64,000 nt of DNA from an uncultured Oscillospiraceae bacterium (GTDB lineage: Bacteria; Bacillota; Clostridia; Oscillospirales; Oscillospiraceae), in contig CANQYW010000001.1 of the NCBI GenBank assembly GCA_947628185.1, positions 62,001 through 126,000 on the forward strand. The letters are read 5' to 3'. The position numbers and the translations under genes are program-made. Shown piece by piece: positions 1 to 8,717 of this stretch. The stretch's first letter is position 1. Every line of letters starts with the position of its first letter. The notes below the pieces were generated by a model, which saw only the letters and a program-made list of their open reading frames with translations, made no database searches and was not told the DNA's origin.

Positions 1-1703
1 GTCTCGGCGACCATGACCTTCTTGCCGTAGGTGTCGGCGACGTTCTTGAGAACGCTGGTGAGGTTATCAATGGTGCCGTGCCAGTAGGGGTAGTAGGAGC
101 TGGCGAACACATCGTAATCAACATTGGCGTCCGCAAGGCCCTTGGCGTAGCTTGCGTAGTTGCCAGCGCGCTCGGGGTTCGTGAAGTGGATGGCCACGAG
201 GATGCTGGGGTCAACTTCCCTTGCGGCCTTGGAACCGGCGGAGAAGAGCTTGCCCTTCGCCTCCCAGCTGGAGTTCTCATCGCATATGCCGTGGCTGGTG
301 GTCTCGTTGCCCACCTGGATCATGCCGACGTCAACGCCGGCATCTTTAAGTTTCTCAAGGCACTCTTTGGTGAACTTGTAGATGGCGTCGGCCTTCTGGT
401 CAACGTTGTAATCCTTCCATGCCTTGGGCGCCTGCTGCTTGCCGGGGTCGGCCCAGAAGTCGGAGTAGTGGAAGTCGATGAGGACCCGGATCCCGGCCTC
501 GGTGGCCCACTTGCCCATCGTGACAGCGGCATTAATATCGCAGTTGCCGCCGCCATAACCGTTGTGATTTTTGTCAAAGGGGTCGTTCCAAACTCTGAGG
601 CGCACCCAGTTGACACCGGCGTCCTTCAGGAGTTTCATGAAACCCTTGCCCTGGCCATCGACGCCCTCGCCGACGCTCTTGCCCTCGAAGTCCTCAAAGG
701 TCGCGCCGCTATTGAGGATGGAGAGGAGTGAGGAGACGTCGGTTCCCCGGATGAACCCGGAATCGTCGTCAGTGCCCTCGATGTAGGGGACGTAGATCTC
801 GGACTCCACAGGCTCCGGGGCCGGCTTGGGAGTGTCATCGGCGTCGATGAGCTTGAGATTGTCGAGATTGCCCCAATACTTCGCGGGCTCCGTGCCGGAG
901 AGGGTAAACGTTACCTCAGTAGTCTCGGTCAGCGTGAAGTGGGTGGTCTCATAGGTGGCCCAGCCCTCGTAACCAGTCGTGGTGATGGTCTCGGCGCCCT
1001 TCGCGAGCTCTTTTTCACCGGCTGTCACGGCGTAGGTAAGGCCGCTGTTGCTATCAGCACCCGCCATATCGAAGGTGAAGTAATAATTACCAGCAGGGAT
1101 AGACTTCGTGTATGACGCAGAGCCCTCTGCATCTTCGTCATTACTTATCCAGAGATTCAGAGTGTTTGTGGTATTCACATCATCCCACTGATCAATCTTA
1201 ACATCACCAGTGTATCCAGTGAGAGTCCACTTATCTGCGTTACCATCCTCAAAGTCGCCGTTCGGGAGGGAGAGATCCTTCTCTACCTTCGGGGCGTCCT
1301 TCACGGTGATAGTGGCATAAGCAATGGCCACACGAGTGCCGCCAGACTGGAGCTCTGCCGCAAGATAATATGTACCGGCGGTGGGAAGCATGGCAGTAGC
1401 CGTCAGAGTATAGCCCTCATCGTCCTTTACAGGGAACTCCGCGTCATTGTTACCATCGGAGTGATCTCCCCAGGAATCGCCCCAGAACCAGAGGTTAAGG
1501 CTTGAACCTTTGAGGTCTGTTACGGCCTCGCCGTTCTTCGTGACCTCAGCCGTCAGGCTGACGGTGTCGCCGGGGGCGGCTTCGGTCTTGTCCGCGGTGA
1601 CTGTCACCGTGTACTCGTCTGCCGCCAGAACTGCCGGTGTCAGCCCCACGAGGAGCATCAGCGCCAGCAGCCACGCGATAACGCGCTTGCTTTGGTGTCT
1701 CAT
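1..1703 (-). CDS. Arabinogalactan endo-beta-1,4-galactanase (GH53), secreted, 3' end cut by window edge
   Basis: Endo-acting galactanase expected to cut beta-1,4-galactan side chains of pectin outside the cell. The start is ATG at 1703 with a GGAGG site just upstream. Residues 1-28 are a signal peptide ending in VLAA. Residues 30-135 form an Ig-like module shared with the next galactanase, and about 140-275 look like a carbohydrate-binding jelly roll. The GH53 barrel starts near residue 295 with RGTDVSS, then VRLRVWNDP and IDFHYSDFWADP. Glu467 in VGNET is the expected acid/base. Glu567 in MVAE, the expected nucleophile, is the last full codon in the window, so the C-terminus is not visible. 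The reading frame is open throughout. DNA for the middle module (about 1040-1500) is richer in A+T than the catalytic part. It has its own strong promoter downstream of the second galactanase gene. Confidence 0.93.
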   Translation of the reverse strand, partial: MRHQSKRVIAWLLALMLLVGLTPAVLAADEYTVTVTADKTEAAPGDTVSLTAEVTKNGEAVTDLKGSSLNLWFWGDSWGDHSDGNNDAEFPVKDDEGYTLTATAMLPTAGTYYLAAELQSGGTRVAIAYATITVKDAPKVEKDLSLPNGDFEDGNADKWTLTGYTGDVKIDQWDDVNTTNTLNLWISNDEDAEGSASYTKSIPAGNYYFTFDMAGADSNSGLTYAVTAGEKELAKGAETITTTGYEGWATYETTHFTLTETTEVTFTLSGTEPAKYWGNLDNLKLIDADDTPKPAPEPVESEIYVPYIEGTDDDSGFIRGTDVSSLLSILNSGATFEDFEGKSVGEGVDGQGKGFMKLLKDAGVNWVRLRVWNDPFDKNHNGYGGGNCDINAAVTMGKWATEAGIRVLIDFHYSDFWADPGKQQAPKAWKDYNVDQKADAIYKFTKECLEKLKDAGVDVGMIQVGNETTSHGICDENSSWEAKGKLFSAGSKAAREVDPSILVAIHFTNPERAGNYASYAKGLADANVDYDVFASSYYPYWHGTIDNLTSVLKNVADTYGKKVMVAE

Positions 1704-1784
1704 TGCATTTTTCCTCCCATAATTTTAATCTTTTTGCCTGCAAACACAGGCCCGGCGGGTGCGCATCCCGTCCTTATCACTGTA

Positions 1785-1813
1785 ATAATACTCCATTAAT
1801 TCAAAAATTGCAA
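1785..1813 (-). promoter_or_regulatory. Sigma-A promoter of the first GH53 gene
   Basis: On the minus strand a TTGCAA -35 box (1808-1813) and a TATTAT -10 box (1785-1790) are separated by exactly 17 bp. It lies about 80 bp upstream of the ATG at 1703 and downstream of the stem-loop that follows the second galactanase gene. This suggests the first galactanase is transcribed separately. Confidence 0.7.
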
Positions 1814-1865
1814 GCAAAACGGCCGAATTCTACATATTTAACATTTTGATTTTGTCCATTATAAC

Positions 1866-1891
1866 GAAACCGCCCGGAATTGGGCGGTTTC
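1866..1891 (-). terminator. Stem-loop after second GH53 gene
   Basis: A perfect 10-bp stem (1866-1875 with 1882-1891) closes a 6-base loop, 28 bases after the stop of the galactanase gene at 1920. The following minus-strand bases are only weakly T-rich, so termination may be incomplete and it could instead act as a 3' stabilising hairpin. Confidence 0.55.
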
Positions 1892-1919
1892 ATGGCATAA
1901 TTTTGAATTTTGGTAACTA

Positions 1920-4280
1920 TCAACGGTTTCCAAGTGTCCAATCGTCGAAAGTGCCCCAGGATTTGGCCGCAGATTGGACCACGAGCCCCACCTCCACCTC
2001 GGTCTCTTCCTCCAGTGTGAAGGTGATGGAGGGGTTCTGCCACTGCTGCCAGCCGGAGAGGTCGAAGTCGCAGCGCCACTCCTGGCCGCTGCCGGAGCGC
2101 ACATAGATGTAGCTCAGGGGGTCCTCCCCCATGTCCCCTCCCTGGGCGCTCACGGAGAAGACGTACTCGCCGGGGGCGAGGCTCAGGGCCTGGGAGGCGG
2201 AAATGTCCACCGGGGAGGTGTCATAAAAATGTAGGCTCCAATTGCCGCTGCGGGGGTCGTCGCCGGTCCTGGCGATCCCCGCGCCGGAGAGGGAGTAGGC
2301 CGACATGTCCTCCTCCTCAAATCCGGGGTTTGAGAGCATATTCGCAAGCTCCACCCGGACGGTGAGGCTCACCGCCGCGTCCCCGGCGCTGCCGGTGACG
2401 GTGTAACTGCCCGGCGTGTTCACGTCCACGTTCCCCACGCTGACGGCGTTCCATATGACGCTGACGCTCTCCCCTGTGCCGTCGGCATAGGTGACTGTCA
2501 GCTCTTCCGGCAAGTCAAACTCGCCGCCGCGATCCACCACGAGGACGGGCACGTCCACGGAGACTATCTCATTTTTGTAGCCGTATGTGCCCCGCGTTAT
2601 GTACTTAAAGACGTTTAGGGACTCCAAGGGTCGCCCCGTGAAGTCGAACATGGCCTGGTTGTCCACGGCGGAGCCGCCGTACCAGCGGCCCGCGTCCTCG
2701 GGGTCGTACTCACCGGCGTATGATGACGCCCAGCCGGAGCCGTAACGCTCCCAGAGTTCGCTGTTCTCCTCATATCCCGCGGTCTTCTCCTCACCTGTGA
2801 GGCCGCTTATGTCCCGGACGGGTATCCAGGCGTTCTCCCAGTAGAAGACGCCCATCCCCGCATCCCCGACGGCCTTCACCGCCCCGGCGACGCTGGCAAA
2901 CTCCAGCGCCTGCCCCTGGGGTGAGAAGGGGTAGGCGGCGTCGGCGTCGTTACTACCCTGGGCCACCGTGTTGCCGGAGCCGTCGCCGTCCTCAAGCGTC
3001 CAGGCCCAGCTGGTCTCCGCCACGAGGACACGTTTCCCGTAAGTCTCAGCTATGTGCGTCAGCACGCCGGTCAAGTTCTCAAGTGTGCCGTGCCAGTAGG
3101 GGTAGTAGGAGCTGGCGAAGACGTCGTAATCCACATTAAATCCATTGAGCTGGGAGGCGTAGTACTCGTAACTTCCGGCCCGCTCTGGATTTGTGAAATG
3201 TATCGCAACGATTATGTCAGGGCTCACGCTCCTCACGCCGCCGGAGCCCGCCGAGAAGAGCCGCGCCATATTCGCCCAATCTGTCTCGCCGCATATGCCG
3301 CCGGTGGTCTCGTTGCCTATCTGCACCATGCCCACATCGACACCGGCGTTTATGAGCGTCGTCAGGGACTCCGCCGTGAAACTCTCAAGCTCTGCGGCCT
3401 TCTCATTGATGTCCATGCCCTCCCAGGCCTTGGGGACCATCTGTTTTGCGGGGTCCGCCCAGAAGTCGGAGTAGTGAAAATCGATCATCACCCTGAGGCC
3501 CGCGTCAGTGGCCCACTGGCCCATTATCTTCGCGGCCTCGATGTCGCAGTTGCCGCCGCCGTAGCCGTTGCCCTGGGAGTCGTAGGGGTCGTTCCAGACC
3601 CTCAGGCGCACCCAGTTGACGCCGGCGTCATGGAGGAGTCTCATGAATCCCGCGCCCTGGGCGTCCACAGTCACGCCCAGGCTCTCGCCGTCCCAATCGC
3701 TGAACCTGGCGCCGCTCTCCAGCACCGCCAGGAGCGAGGACACGTCGGTGCCCCTTATGAAGTCCTCGTCGTCGGTGACGAATGGGACGTATATCGGTGC
3801 CTCCACCGGCTCCACCGGGAGGGAGGCCGTTATCGTCACATATGACACCGCCACCACCCCGCTATCCACCATGAGTTCCGCCGCCATGTAGTAGGTACCG
3901 GCGGAGGGGAGAGTCACGTCCACGGTCCTTGACTGGCCCGTGTCGTCCGCCAGGTACACGGCGTCCGTATTCCCATCGCTGTGCTCGCCGCTGGTGTCGA
4001 GCCGCCACCATATGAGCCCGTCCCGCCCCGGGACGATCTCGCGGCCGTCCAGCGTGGCCGAGGCGGTGAGCGTCACCGTGGCGCCCACGTTCGTGGCTAT
4101 CATCGGCGGCGTCACCTGGAGGACGTATCCCTCGGGACTATCCGGCGGCGCGGCGTCGGGGCCCGGGGCCTGCGCGTCATCCCCTGGTCTCTCCGGGACG
4201 AACACCAGCGCCAGCACCGCCACGGCAATTATCACTATGGCCGCCAAAAGCGCTATGGCGGCGATAGTCCTCTTGTTCAT
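1920..4280 (-). CDS. Multidomain endo-beta-1,4-galactanase (GH53), membrane-anchored or secreted
   Basis: A 786-residue paralogue of the galactanase at 1-1703. Residues 7-28 form an N-terminal hydrophobic segment without a clear cleavage site, so the enzyme may stay anchored. An Ig-like module covers about 52-152 and the GH53 catalytic domain about 172-535. Glu324 in IGNETTGG is the expected acid/base and Glu422 in LVAETSW the expected nucleophile. A bacterial Ig-like (Big_4-type) domain covers about 570-645 and a CBM-like jelly roll starting NMLSNPGFEE covers 650-786. The CBM-like module is C-terminal here but lies before the catalytic domain in the other paralogue, which points to module shuffling. 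It starts 10 bases after polyphosphate kinase, and its GGAGG site overlaps the TAG stop of that gene, so the two are probably co-transcribed. Likely substrate is pectic galactan, inferred from the family. Confidence 0.93.
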   Translation of the reverse strand: MNKRTIAAIALLAAIVIIAVAVLALVFVPERPGDDAQAPGPDAAPPDSPEGYVLQVTPPMIATNVGATVTLTASATLDGREIVPGRDGLIWWRLDTSGEHSDGNTDAVYLADDTGQSRTVDVTLPSAGTYYMAAELMVDSGVVAVSYVTITASLPVEPVEAPIYVPFVTDDEDFIRGTDVSSLLAVLESGARFSDWDGESLGVTVDAQGAGFMRLLHDAGVNWVRLRVWNDPYDSQGNGYGGGNCDIEAAKIMGQWATDAGLRVMIDFHYSDFWADPAKQMVPKAWEGMDINEKAAELESFTAESLTTLINAGVDVGMVQIGNETTGGICGETDWANMARLFSAGSGGVRSVSPDIIVAIHFTNPERAGSYEYYASQLNGFNVDYDVFASSYYPYWHGTLENLTGVLTHIAETYGKRVLVAETSWAWTLEDGDGSGNTVAQGSNDADAAYPFSPQGQALEFASVAGAVKAVGDAGMGVFYWENAWIPVRDISGLTGEEKTAGYEENSELWERYGSGWASSYAGEYDPEDAGRWYGGSAVDNQAMFDFTGRPLESLNVFKYITRGTYGYKNEIVSVDVPVLVVDRGGEFDLPEELTVTYADGTGESVSVIWNAVSVGNVDVNTPGSYTVTGSAGDAAVSLTVRVELANMLSNPGFEEEDMSAYSLSGAGIARTGDDPRSGNWSLHFYDTSPVDISASQALSLAPGEYVFSVSAQGGDMGEDPLSYIYVRSGSGQEWRCDFDLSGWQQWQNPSITFTLEEETEVEVGLVVQSAAKSWGTFDDWTLGNR

Positions 4281-4290
4281 AAACCGCCTC

Positions 4291-6621
4291 CTATCCTCTC
4301 AGGCCCAGTACCTTCGCGAGTATCCTGTAGACAGCGGGGCTCTCCTCGCTCCCGGGCTTTGCCTTGGTCTCGGCTCTCTCCTTGACATTGGGCATCTCAG
4401 CCCTCTTGGTATCCCCGGTCCCGGCGGGTTTCATGCCGGGCTCTTTCTTATCGGGTTCTTGCTTATTTGGCTCTCTCGCGTCCTGCTCCTTCACGTCAGG
4501 CTCTCTCGTCTCAGGCGCGGGCGATATGGGTTTCTTGCGGTTCTCATAGGCCTGCTCAAAGAACGCCTCCTGGCTGTTGAAGGGCTCCCCCTGGCACTCC
4601 ACGTGGGTGTAGAGACCATCCGGGCCCTGGCGGCGGAGTTTCACGTTGTCCCGGAGCTGGGCAAAGAACATGCCCTCTATCCTCTCCCGGATGTCGGGGT
4701 CGTATATGGGCGCCGCCACCTCCACCCGGCGCATGGTGTTGCGGGTCATGAAGTCCGCGGAGGATATGTAGACCCGCCGCCTATCCCCTTCGCCTATGAT
4801 GTATATACGGGAGTGCTCCAAAAAGCGCCCCACTATGCTGTAGACATTTATGTTCTCCGTGGCCCCCGGCACACCGGGTATGAGACAGCATATGCCCCGC
4901 ACCAGTAGGTCTATCTTCACCCCCGCCCGGGAGGCCTCGGAGAGTTTTTCGATGAGCCCCTTGTCCGTGAGGCCGTTTAGCTTAAAGCCCAGATACGCGC
5001 TGCCCCCGGCCCTGGCGAACTCTATCTCCCACTCTATCATCTCAAATATCCTGGTCCTGAGGCACGCGGGGGCCACCAGCAGGTGCTTTGTGTCCTCCAC
5101 CACCTCCGCCATGGAGAGGCAGTTGAAGACCCGCGCCGCCTCGGCGCCTATCTCCTTTGAGGCCGTCATGAGGGAGAGGTCGGTATAGAGTTTCATGGTG
5201 TCCTCGTTGTAATTGCCGGTGCCTATCTGGGTAATATACTCTATCTCCTCCCCCCGCTTTCTCGTGATGAGGAGCAGTTTTGAGTGTACCTTCATCCTGT
5301 CAAGGCCGTATATCACCCGGCAGCCAGCCTGCTCCAGGACCCTCGACCAGCCGATGTTGTTCTCCTCGTCGAACCTGGCCCGGAGCTCCACCAGCACCAC
5401 CACCTCCTTGCCGTTCTCGGCGGCGTCCACCAGCTCCTCGACTATCTTGCTGTTGTGGGCCACCCGGTAGAGCGTCATCTTTATTGACACCACCTCCGGG
5501 TCCTGACCCGCCTCGTGGAGGAGCCGCTGGAAGGGCCGCAGGCTCTCATAGGGGTAGGAGAGCAGTATGTCCCTCCGGCGCACCTGCTCCGTCATGCTCT
5601 CCTGGGGGTCCACACTGGCGGAGGGCTGGGGGACGCGGCGCGGGAAGAAGAGCTCCGTCTTATCCCTCAGAACGTCCCGCAAAAAGCCCATAAAGGAGAG
5701 ATCCAGCGGTATCGTGCTCTGGAATGTGAACCTCTTTTGCATACCGAGGTAATGCCTGAGGGCCGAGAGCACCTCCAGATCCGCCTTGCCCCTGAAGTCG
5801 AGGCGCACCGGCGAGAGGCGCGTGCGGCGGCGGATTATCTTCTCCAGGCTCCTGCGGTAGTCCTCGGCGCTCATGCCGTCGGCGTCGGAGGCCGTGTCCT
5901 CCACGTTTATGTCAGCATTGCGGACGAGGCGTATGAGCATCGAGCTCTCCACCTTGTACCTATCGAATATCTTCGGCAGGAACTGCCGGATCAGGTCCTC
6001 CATCAGGATGAAGGAGAGTCCCTCCCCCGGGATGGGCACGAGCCTCCTGAGGGCGCTGTCGCCGCAGGGGACCAGCCCCAGGCGGGAACTGCCGTTCTTG
6101 GTGGTGAGTTTCGCCACGGCGTAGATGCCCTTATTCTTCAAAAACGGGAAGGGCTGTTTCCGCGCTATTATCTGGGGTGACAGTAGCGGCATCACGTCCG
6201 AGAGGAAGTACTTCTCAAGCTGGGCCTGGGTCTTGTCCTGGAGGCTCCCGAACCTCACGATGTCAAGGCCGTACCCCCGCAGCTGGGTCATGAGCTCCCT
6301 GTAGGCAGCGTCCCGCTCGCCCATGAGCTCCCTGGTGCGCTCCAGCACCGGCGATATCTGCTGGGCGCTGGTGAGCCCCATCTTGTTGTCCGTGACACCC
6401 TCCCCGATGGTGTCGAGGAGCGTCCCCACCCGCACCATGTAGAACTCGTCAAGGTTCGATTGGAATATCGAGAGAAAATTTAACCTCTCGCATAGCGGGT
6501 TCCCCTGGTCCTGCGCCTCCTCCAGGACGCGCTTGTTAAATTGCAGCCAACTGAGCTCGCGGTTCGCGAAATAGGGCAGTTCCGGGGTATAATTGCTGTT
6601 AAAAGTATTGTCCTCTGACAT
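4291..6621 (-). CDS. ppk1: Polyphosphate kinase 1
   Basis: Makes inorganic polyphosphate from ATP reversibly. The 776-residue protein has the PPK1 order: N domain starting FANRELSWLQFNKRVLEEA, head domain, then two phospholipase D-like C domains. His446 in MKVHSKL corresponds to the autophosphorylated His435 of E. coli, and His603 in FLEHSRIY matches His592. The position matching E. coli His454 is Gln465 (ITQIGTGNYNE), an unusual substitution at a residue reported as important. The last 85 or so residues are a charged low-complexity tail rich in Lys-Glu-Pro-Asp repeats, longer than usual for the family. ATG at 6621 is preferred because it starts at the conserved region; a TTG eight codons upstream is possible and neither has a strong Shine-Dalgarno. 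The gene ends in TAG and is followed after 10 bases by the galactanase gene. Confidence 0.95.
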   Translation of the reverse strand: MSEDNTFNSNYTPELPYFANRELSWLQFNKRVLEEAQDQGNPLCERLNFLSIFQSNLDEFYMVRVGTLLDTIGEGVTDNKMGLTSAQQISPVLERTRELMGERDAAYRELMTQLRGYGLDIVRFGSLQDKTQAQLEKYFLSDVMPLLSPQIIARKQPFPFLKNKGIYAVAKLTTKNGSSRLGLVPCGDSALRRLVPIPGEGLSFILMEDLIRQFLPKIFDRYKVESSMLIRLVRNADINVEDTASDADGMSAEDYRRSLEKIIRRRTRLSPVRLDFRGKADLEVLSALRHYLGMQKRFTFQSTIPLDLSFMGFLRDVLRDKTELFFPRRVPQPSASVDPQESMTEQVRRRDILLSYPYESLRPFQRLLHEAGQDPEVVSIKMTLYRVAHNSKIVEELVDAAENGKEVVVLVELRARFDEENNIGWSRVLEQAGCRVIYGLDRMKVHSKLLLITRKRGEEIEYITQIGTGNYNEDTMKLYTDLSLMTASKEIGAEAARVFNCLSMAEVVEDTKHLLVAPACLRTRIFEMIEWEIEFARAGGSAYLGFKLNGLTDKGLIEKLSEASRAGVKIDLLVRGICCLIPGVPGATENINVYSIVGRFLEHSRIYIIGEGDRRRVYISSADFMTRNTMRRVEVAAPIYDPDIRERIEGMFFAQLRDNVKLRRQGPDGLYTHVECQGEPFNSQEAFFEQAYENRKKPISPAPETREPDVKEQDAREPNKQEPDKKEPGMKPAGTGDTKRAEMPNVKERAETKAKPGSEESPAVYRILAKVLGLRG

Positions 6622-6715
6622 AATAACACAACCGTTCCTGGTCAATATTCGTCAACGGGATCGACGTTCCCAGCTATTATAACACAATGCTCGTCAATTT
6701 TCTACTATAAATCGT

Positions 6716-6756
6716 AAAAAGGCACCCCTGCCGGAGCGGCAGGGGCATCTTTTTTG
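6716..6756. terminator. Bidirectional rho-independent terminator
   Basis: The stem CCCCTGCCG/CGGCAGGGG (6725-6745) has a 3-base loop. It is followed by T5 on the minus strand (6716-6720) and T6 on the plus strand (6750-6755). On the minus strand it closes the SDR gene that ends at 6770 and separates it from ppk1. Confidence 0.85.
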
Positions 6757-6769
6757 TATTCGGTTTGGA

Positions 6770-7570
6770 TCATTCTCCGTCAGGCTGGCGGCCGATGTAG
6801 GCGAGGATGCCGCCGTCCACATAGAGGATGTGGCCGTTGACGAAGTCGGACGCGGAGGACGCCAGGAACACGGCGGGGCCGCCCAGGTCCGCGGCCTCGC
6901 CCCAACGTCCAGCGGGGGTCTTGGCCAGGATGAACTGGTCGAAGGGATGGCGGGTGCCGTCCGGACGGGGCTCACGCAGGGGGGCCGTCTGGGGGGTGGC
7001 TATGTAGCCGGGGCCGATGCCGTTGCACTGGATGTTGTACTGGCCGTACTCAGAGGCGATGTTGCGGGTGAGCATCTTGAGTCCGCCCTTGGCAGCGGCG
7101 TAGGCGGAGACGGTCTCGCGCCCAAGCTCGCTCATCATGGAGCAGATGTTGATGATCTTGCCGCCGCCCTGCTCGATCATGTCGGGGATGACGGCCTTGG
7201 ACATGATGAAGGGACCGTTGAGGTCGATATCAATGACCTTGCGGAACTGGGCCGCGGTCATCTCGGTCATGGGGATGCGCATGATGATGCCGGCGTTGTT
7301 GACGAGGATATTGATGTGGCCGACCTCCTCGGTGACGCGCCTGACGAGCTCCGCCACGGCCTCCTCATTGGTGACGTCGCAGACGTACCCGTGGGCCTTG
7401 ATCCCCTCCGCCTCATAGGCGGCGAGACCCTTGTCCACAAGCTCCTGCTTTATGTCGTTGAAAACTATGGTCGCCCCAGCGGCGGACATAGCCTTCGCTA
7501 TGGCAAAACCGATGCCGTACGATGCGCCTGTGATGAGGGCTACCTTGCCCTTCAAACTAAAATCAGCCAT
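6770..7570 (-). CDS. SDR oxidoreductase, gluconate 5-dehydrogenase-like
   Basis: A 266-residue classical short-chain dehydrogenase. It has the nucleotide-binding motif TGASYGIG (about 15-22), the NNAG motif, and the catalytic Ser and Tyr-x-x-x-Lys in SMMSELG and YAAAKGG. The sequence DGTRHPFDQFILAKTPAGRW in the substrate loop resembles gluconate 5-dehydrogenases, which interconvert gluconate and 5-ketogluconate with NAD(P)H. The exact substrate is inferred from overall likeness only. The ATG has an AGGAGG site 7 bases upstream. It stands alone, ended by a strong hairpin, with DegV divergent on the other side. Confidence 0.85.
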   Translation of the reverse strand: MADFSLKGKVALITGASYGIGFAIAKAMSAAGATIVFNDIKQELVDKGLAAYEAEGIKAHGYVCDVTNEEAVAELVRRVTEEVGHINILVNNAGIIMRIPMTEMTAAQFRKVIDIDLNGPFIMSKAVIPDMIEQGGGKIINICSMMSELGRETVSAYAAAKGGLKMLTRNIASEYGQYNIQCNGIGPGYIATPQTAPLREPRPDGTRHPFDQFILAKTPAGRWGEAADLGGPAVFLASSASDFVNGHILYVDGGILAYIGRQPDGE

Positions 7571-7850
7571 GTTATACCTCCTAAGTTCGTTAAATTGCGG
7601 TCAAAACACTCCCGCATGTTGGTGTTATTATAGCACAATTGTACAAAAAAAGATATAGAGAAAACATATTTTTATCCTGCAAAAACGGACGAAATAGCGC
7701 CCGCGCCGGAATTCCCGCCCTCCTGCCGCCGCAAATTAACAGCATTTATCGAACACACCGGGTGAAATTTGTCTATATGGGGTATTACTTTTTTCCTCAT
7801 ACTGTGTTAATATTTACTTGGTAACCTATCTCAGTTTGGAGGTCATCAAT

Positions 7851-8696
7851 ATGCGAGTGAAGATAACCGCCGACAGCACCTGCGACCTGCCCCGGGAGCT
7901 GGCGGAGAAGTACAACGTGGAGATATTCCCTTTGAGCGTCATCATAGACGGCAGGGCCTACAAGGACGCGCTGGAGATAACTCCCCAGGACATTTTTGAC
8001 CACGTGGCCCGAGGTGGCAAGCTGGGCAGCACCGCGGCTGTGAACGTGGCGGACTACCTTGAGCGTTTCACCGAGTTCAGGCGCGAGTATGACGCCATCA
8101 TACACTTCACCATAAGCGCCAGCATGTCGGCGTGTTTCCAGAACGCCACCATAGTCGGGGAGGAACTGGGGAACGTATTCGTGGTGGACTCCCTGAACCT
8201 CTCCGCTGGGATATCGCTGCTGGTCCTCACGGCGGTGGAGATGGCGGCTGCTGGGCATGACGCCCAGGAGATATTTGACGCCGTCTGCGCCCTCCGGGAC
8301 AAGGTGGACACGAGTTTCGTCATCGACACCCTCGACTATCTCCGCGCCGGCGGAAGGTGCAGTCCCCTGGTGGCCCTGGGGGCGAACCTTCTCTCCCTCA
8401 AGCCCTGCATAGAGCTCAAGGACGGCAAGATGGACGTGGGCAAGAAGTACAGGGGCGTCATTGAGAAGGTCGTCCTCAAGTACCTCTCCGACAGGCTGGC
8501 GCGCCCGGAGAACATCGACCCCAGGCGGGCCTTCATCGTGAGCTCTGAGGGGTTCACGGAGGAGTTCCTCGACGAGGCCGAGGCCGAGGTCAGGCGACAC
8601 TTTGGATTTGGTGAGATCATCCGGGCAAAGGCAGGATGCACCATATCCAACCACTGCGGACCTAAGACCCTGGGGATCATAATGTTCAGAAAATAA
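7851..8696 (+). CDS. DegV family fatty-acid-binding protein
   Basis: A 281-residue cytoplasmic protein of the DegV family. These proteins bind a fatty acid between two domains and in some species feed FakA/FakB fatty acid phosphorylation. The family signature ITADSTCDLP sits at residues 4-13, and the middle has HFTISASMSACFQNA, matching the DegV lipid pocket region. The start is ATG at 7851, 8 bases after GGAGG; an in-frame TTG 11 codons upstream lacks this signal. It is followed after 21 bases by glyA, so the two may share a transcript. No FakA kinase is in the window, so its partner is unknown. Confidence 0.9.
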   Translation: MRVKITADSTCDLPRELAEKYNVEIFPLSVIIDGRAYKDALEITPQDIFDHVARGGKLGSTAAVNVADYLERFTEFRREYDAIIHFTISASMSACFQNATIVGEELGNVFVVDSLNLSAGISLLVLTAVEMAAAGHDAQEIFDAVCALRDKVDTSFVIDTLDYLRAGGRCSPLVALGANLLSLKPCIELKDGKMDVGKKYRGVIEKVVLKYLSDRLARPENIDPRRAFIVSSEGFTEEFLDEAEAEVRRHFGFGEIIRAKAGCTISNHCGPKTLGIIMFRK

Positions 8697-8717
8697 TTTT
8701 ATATACGGGAGGAATTT

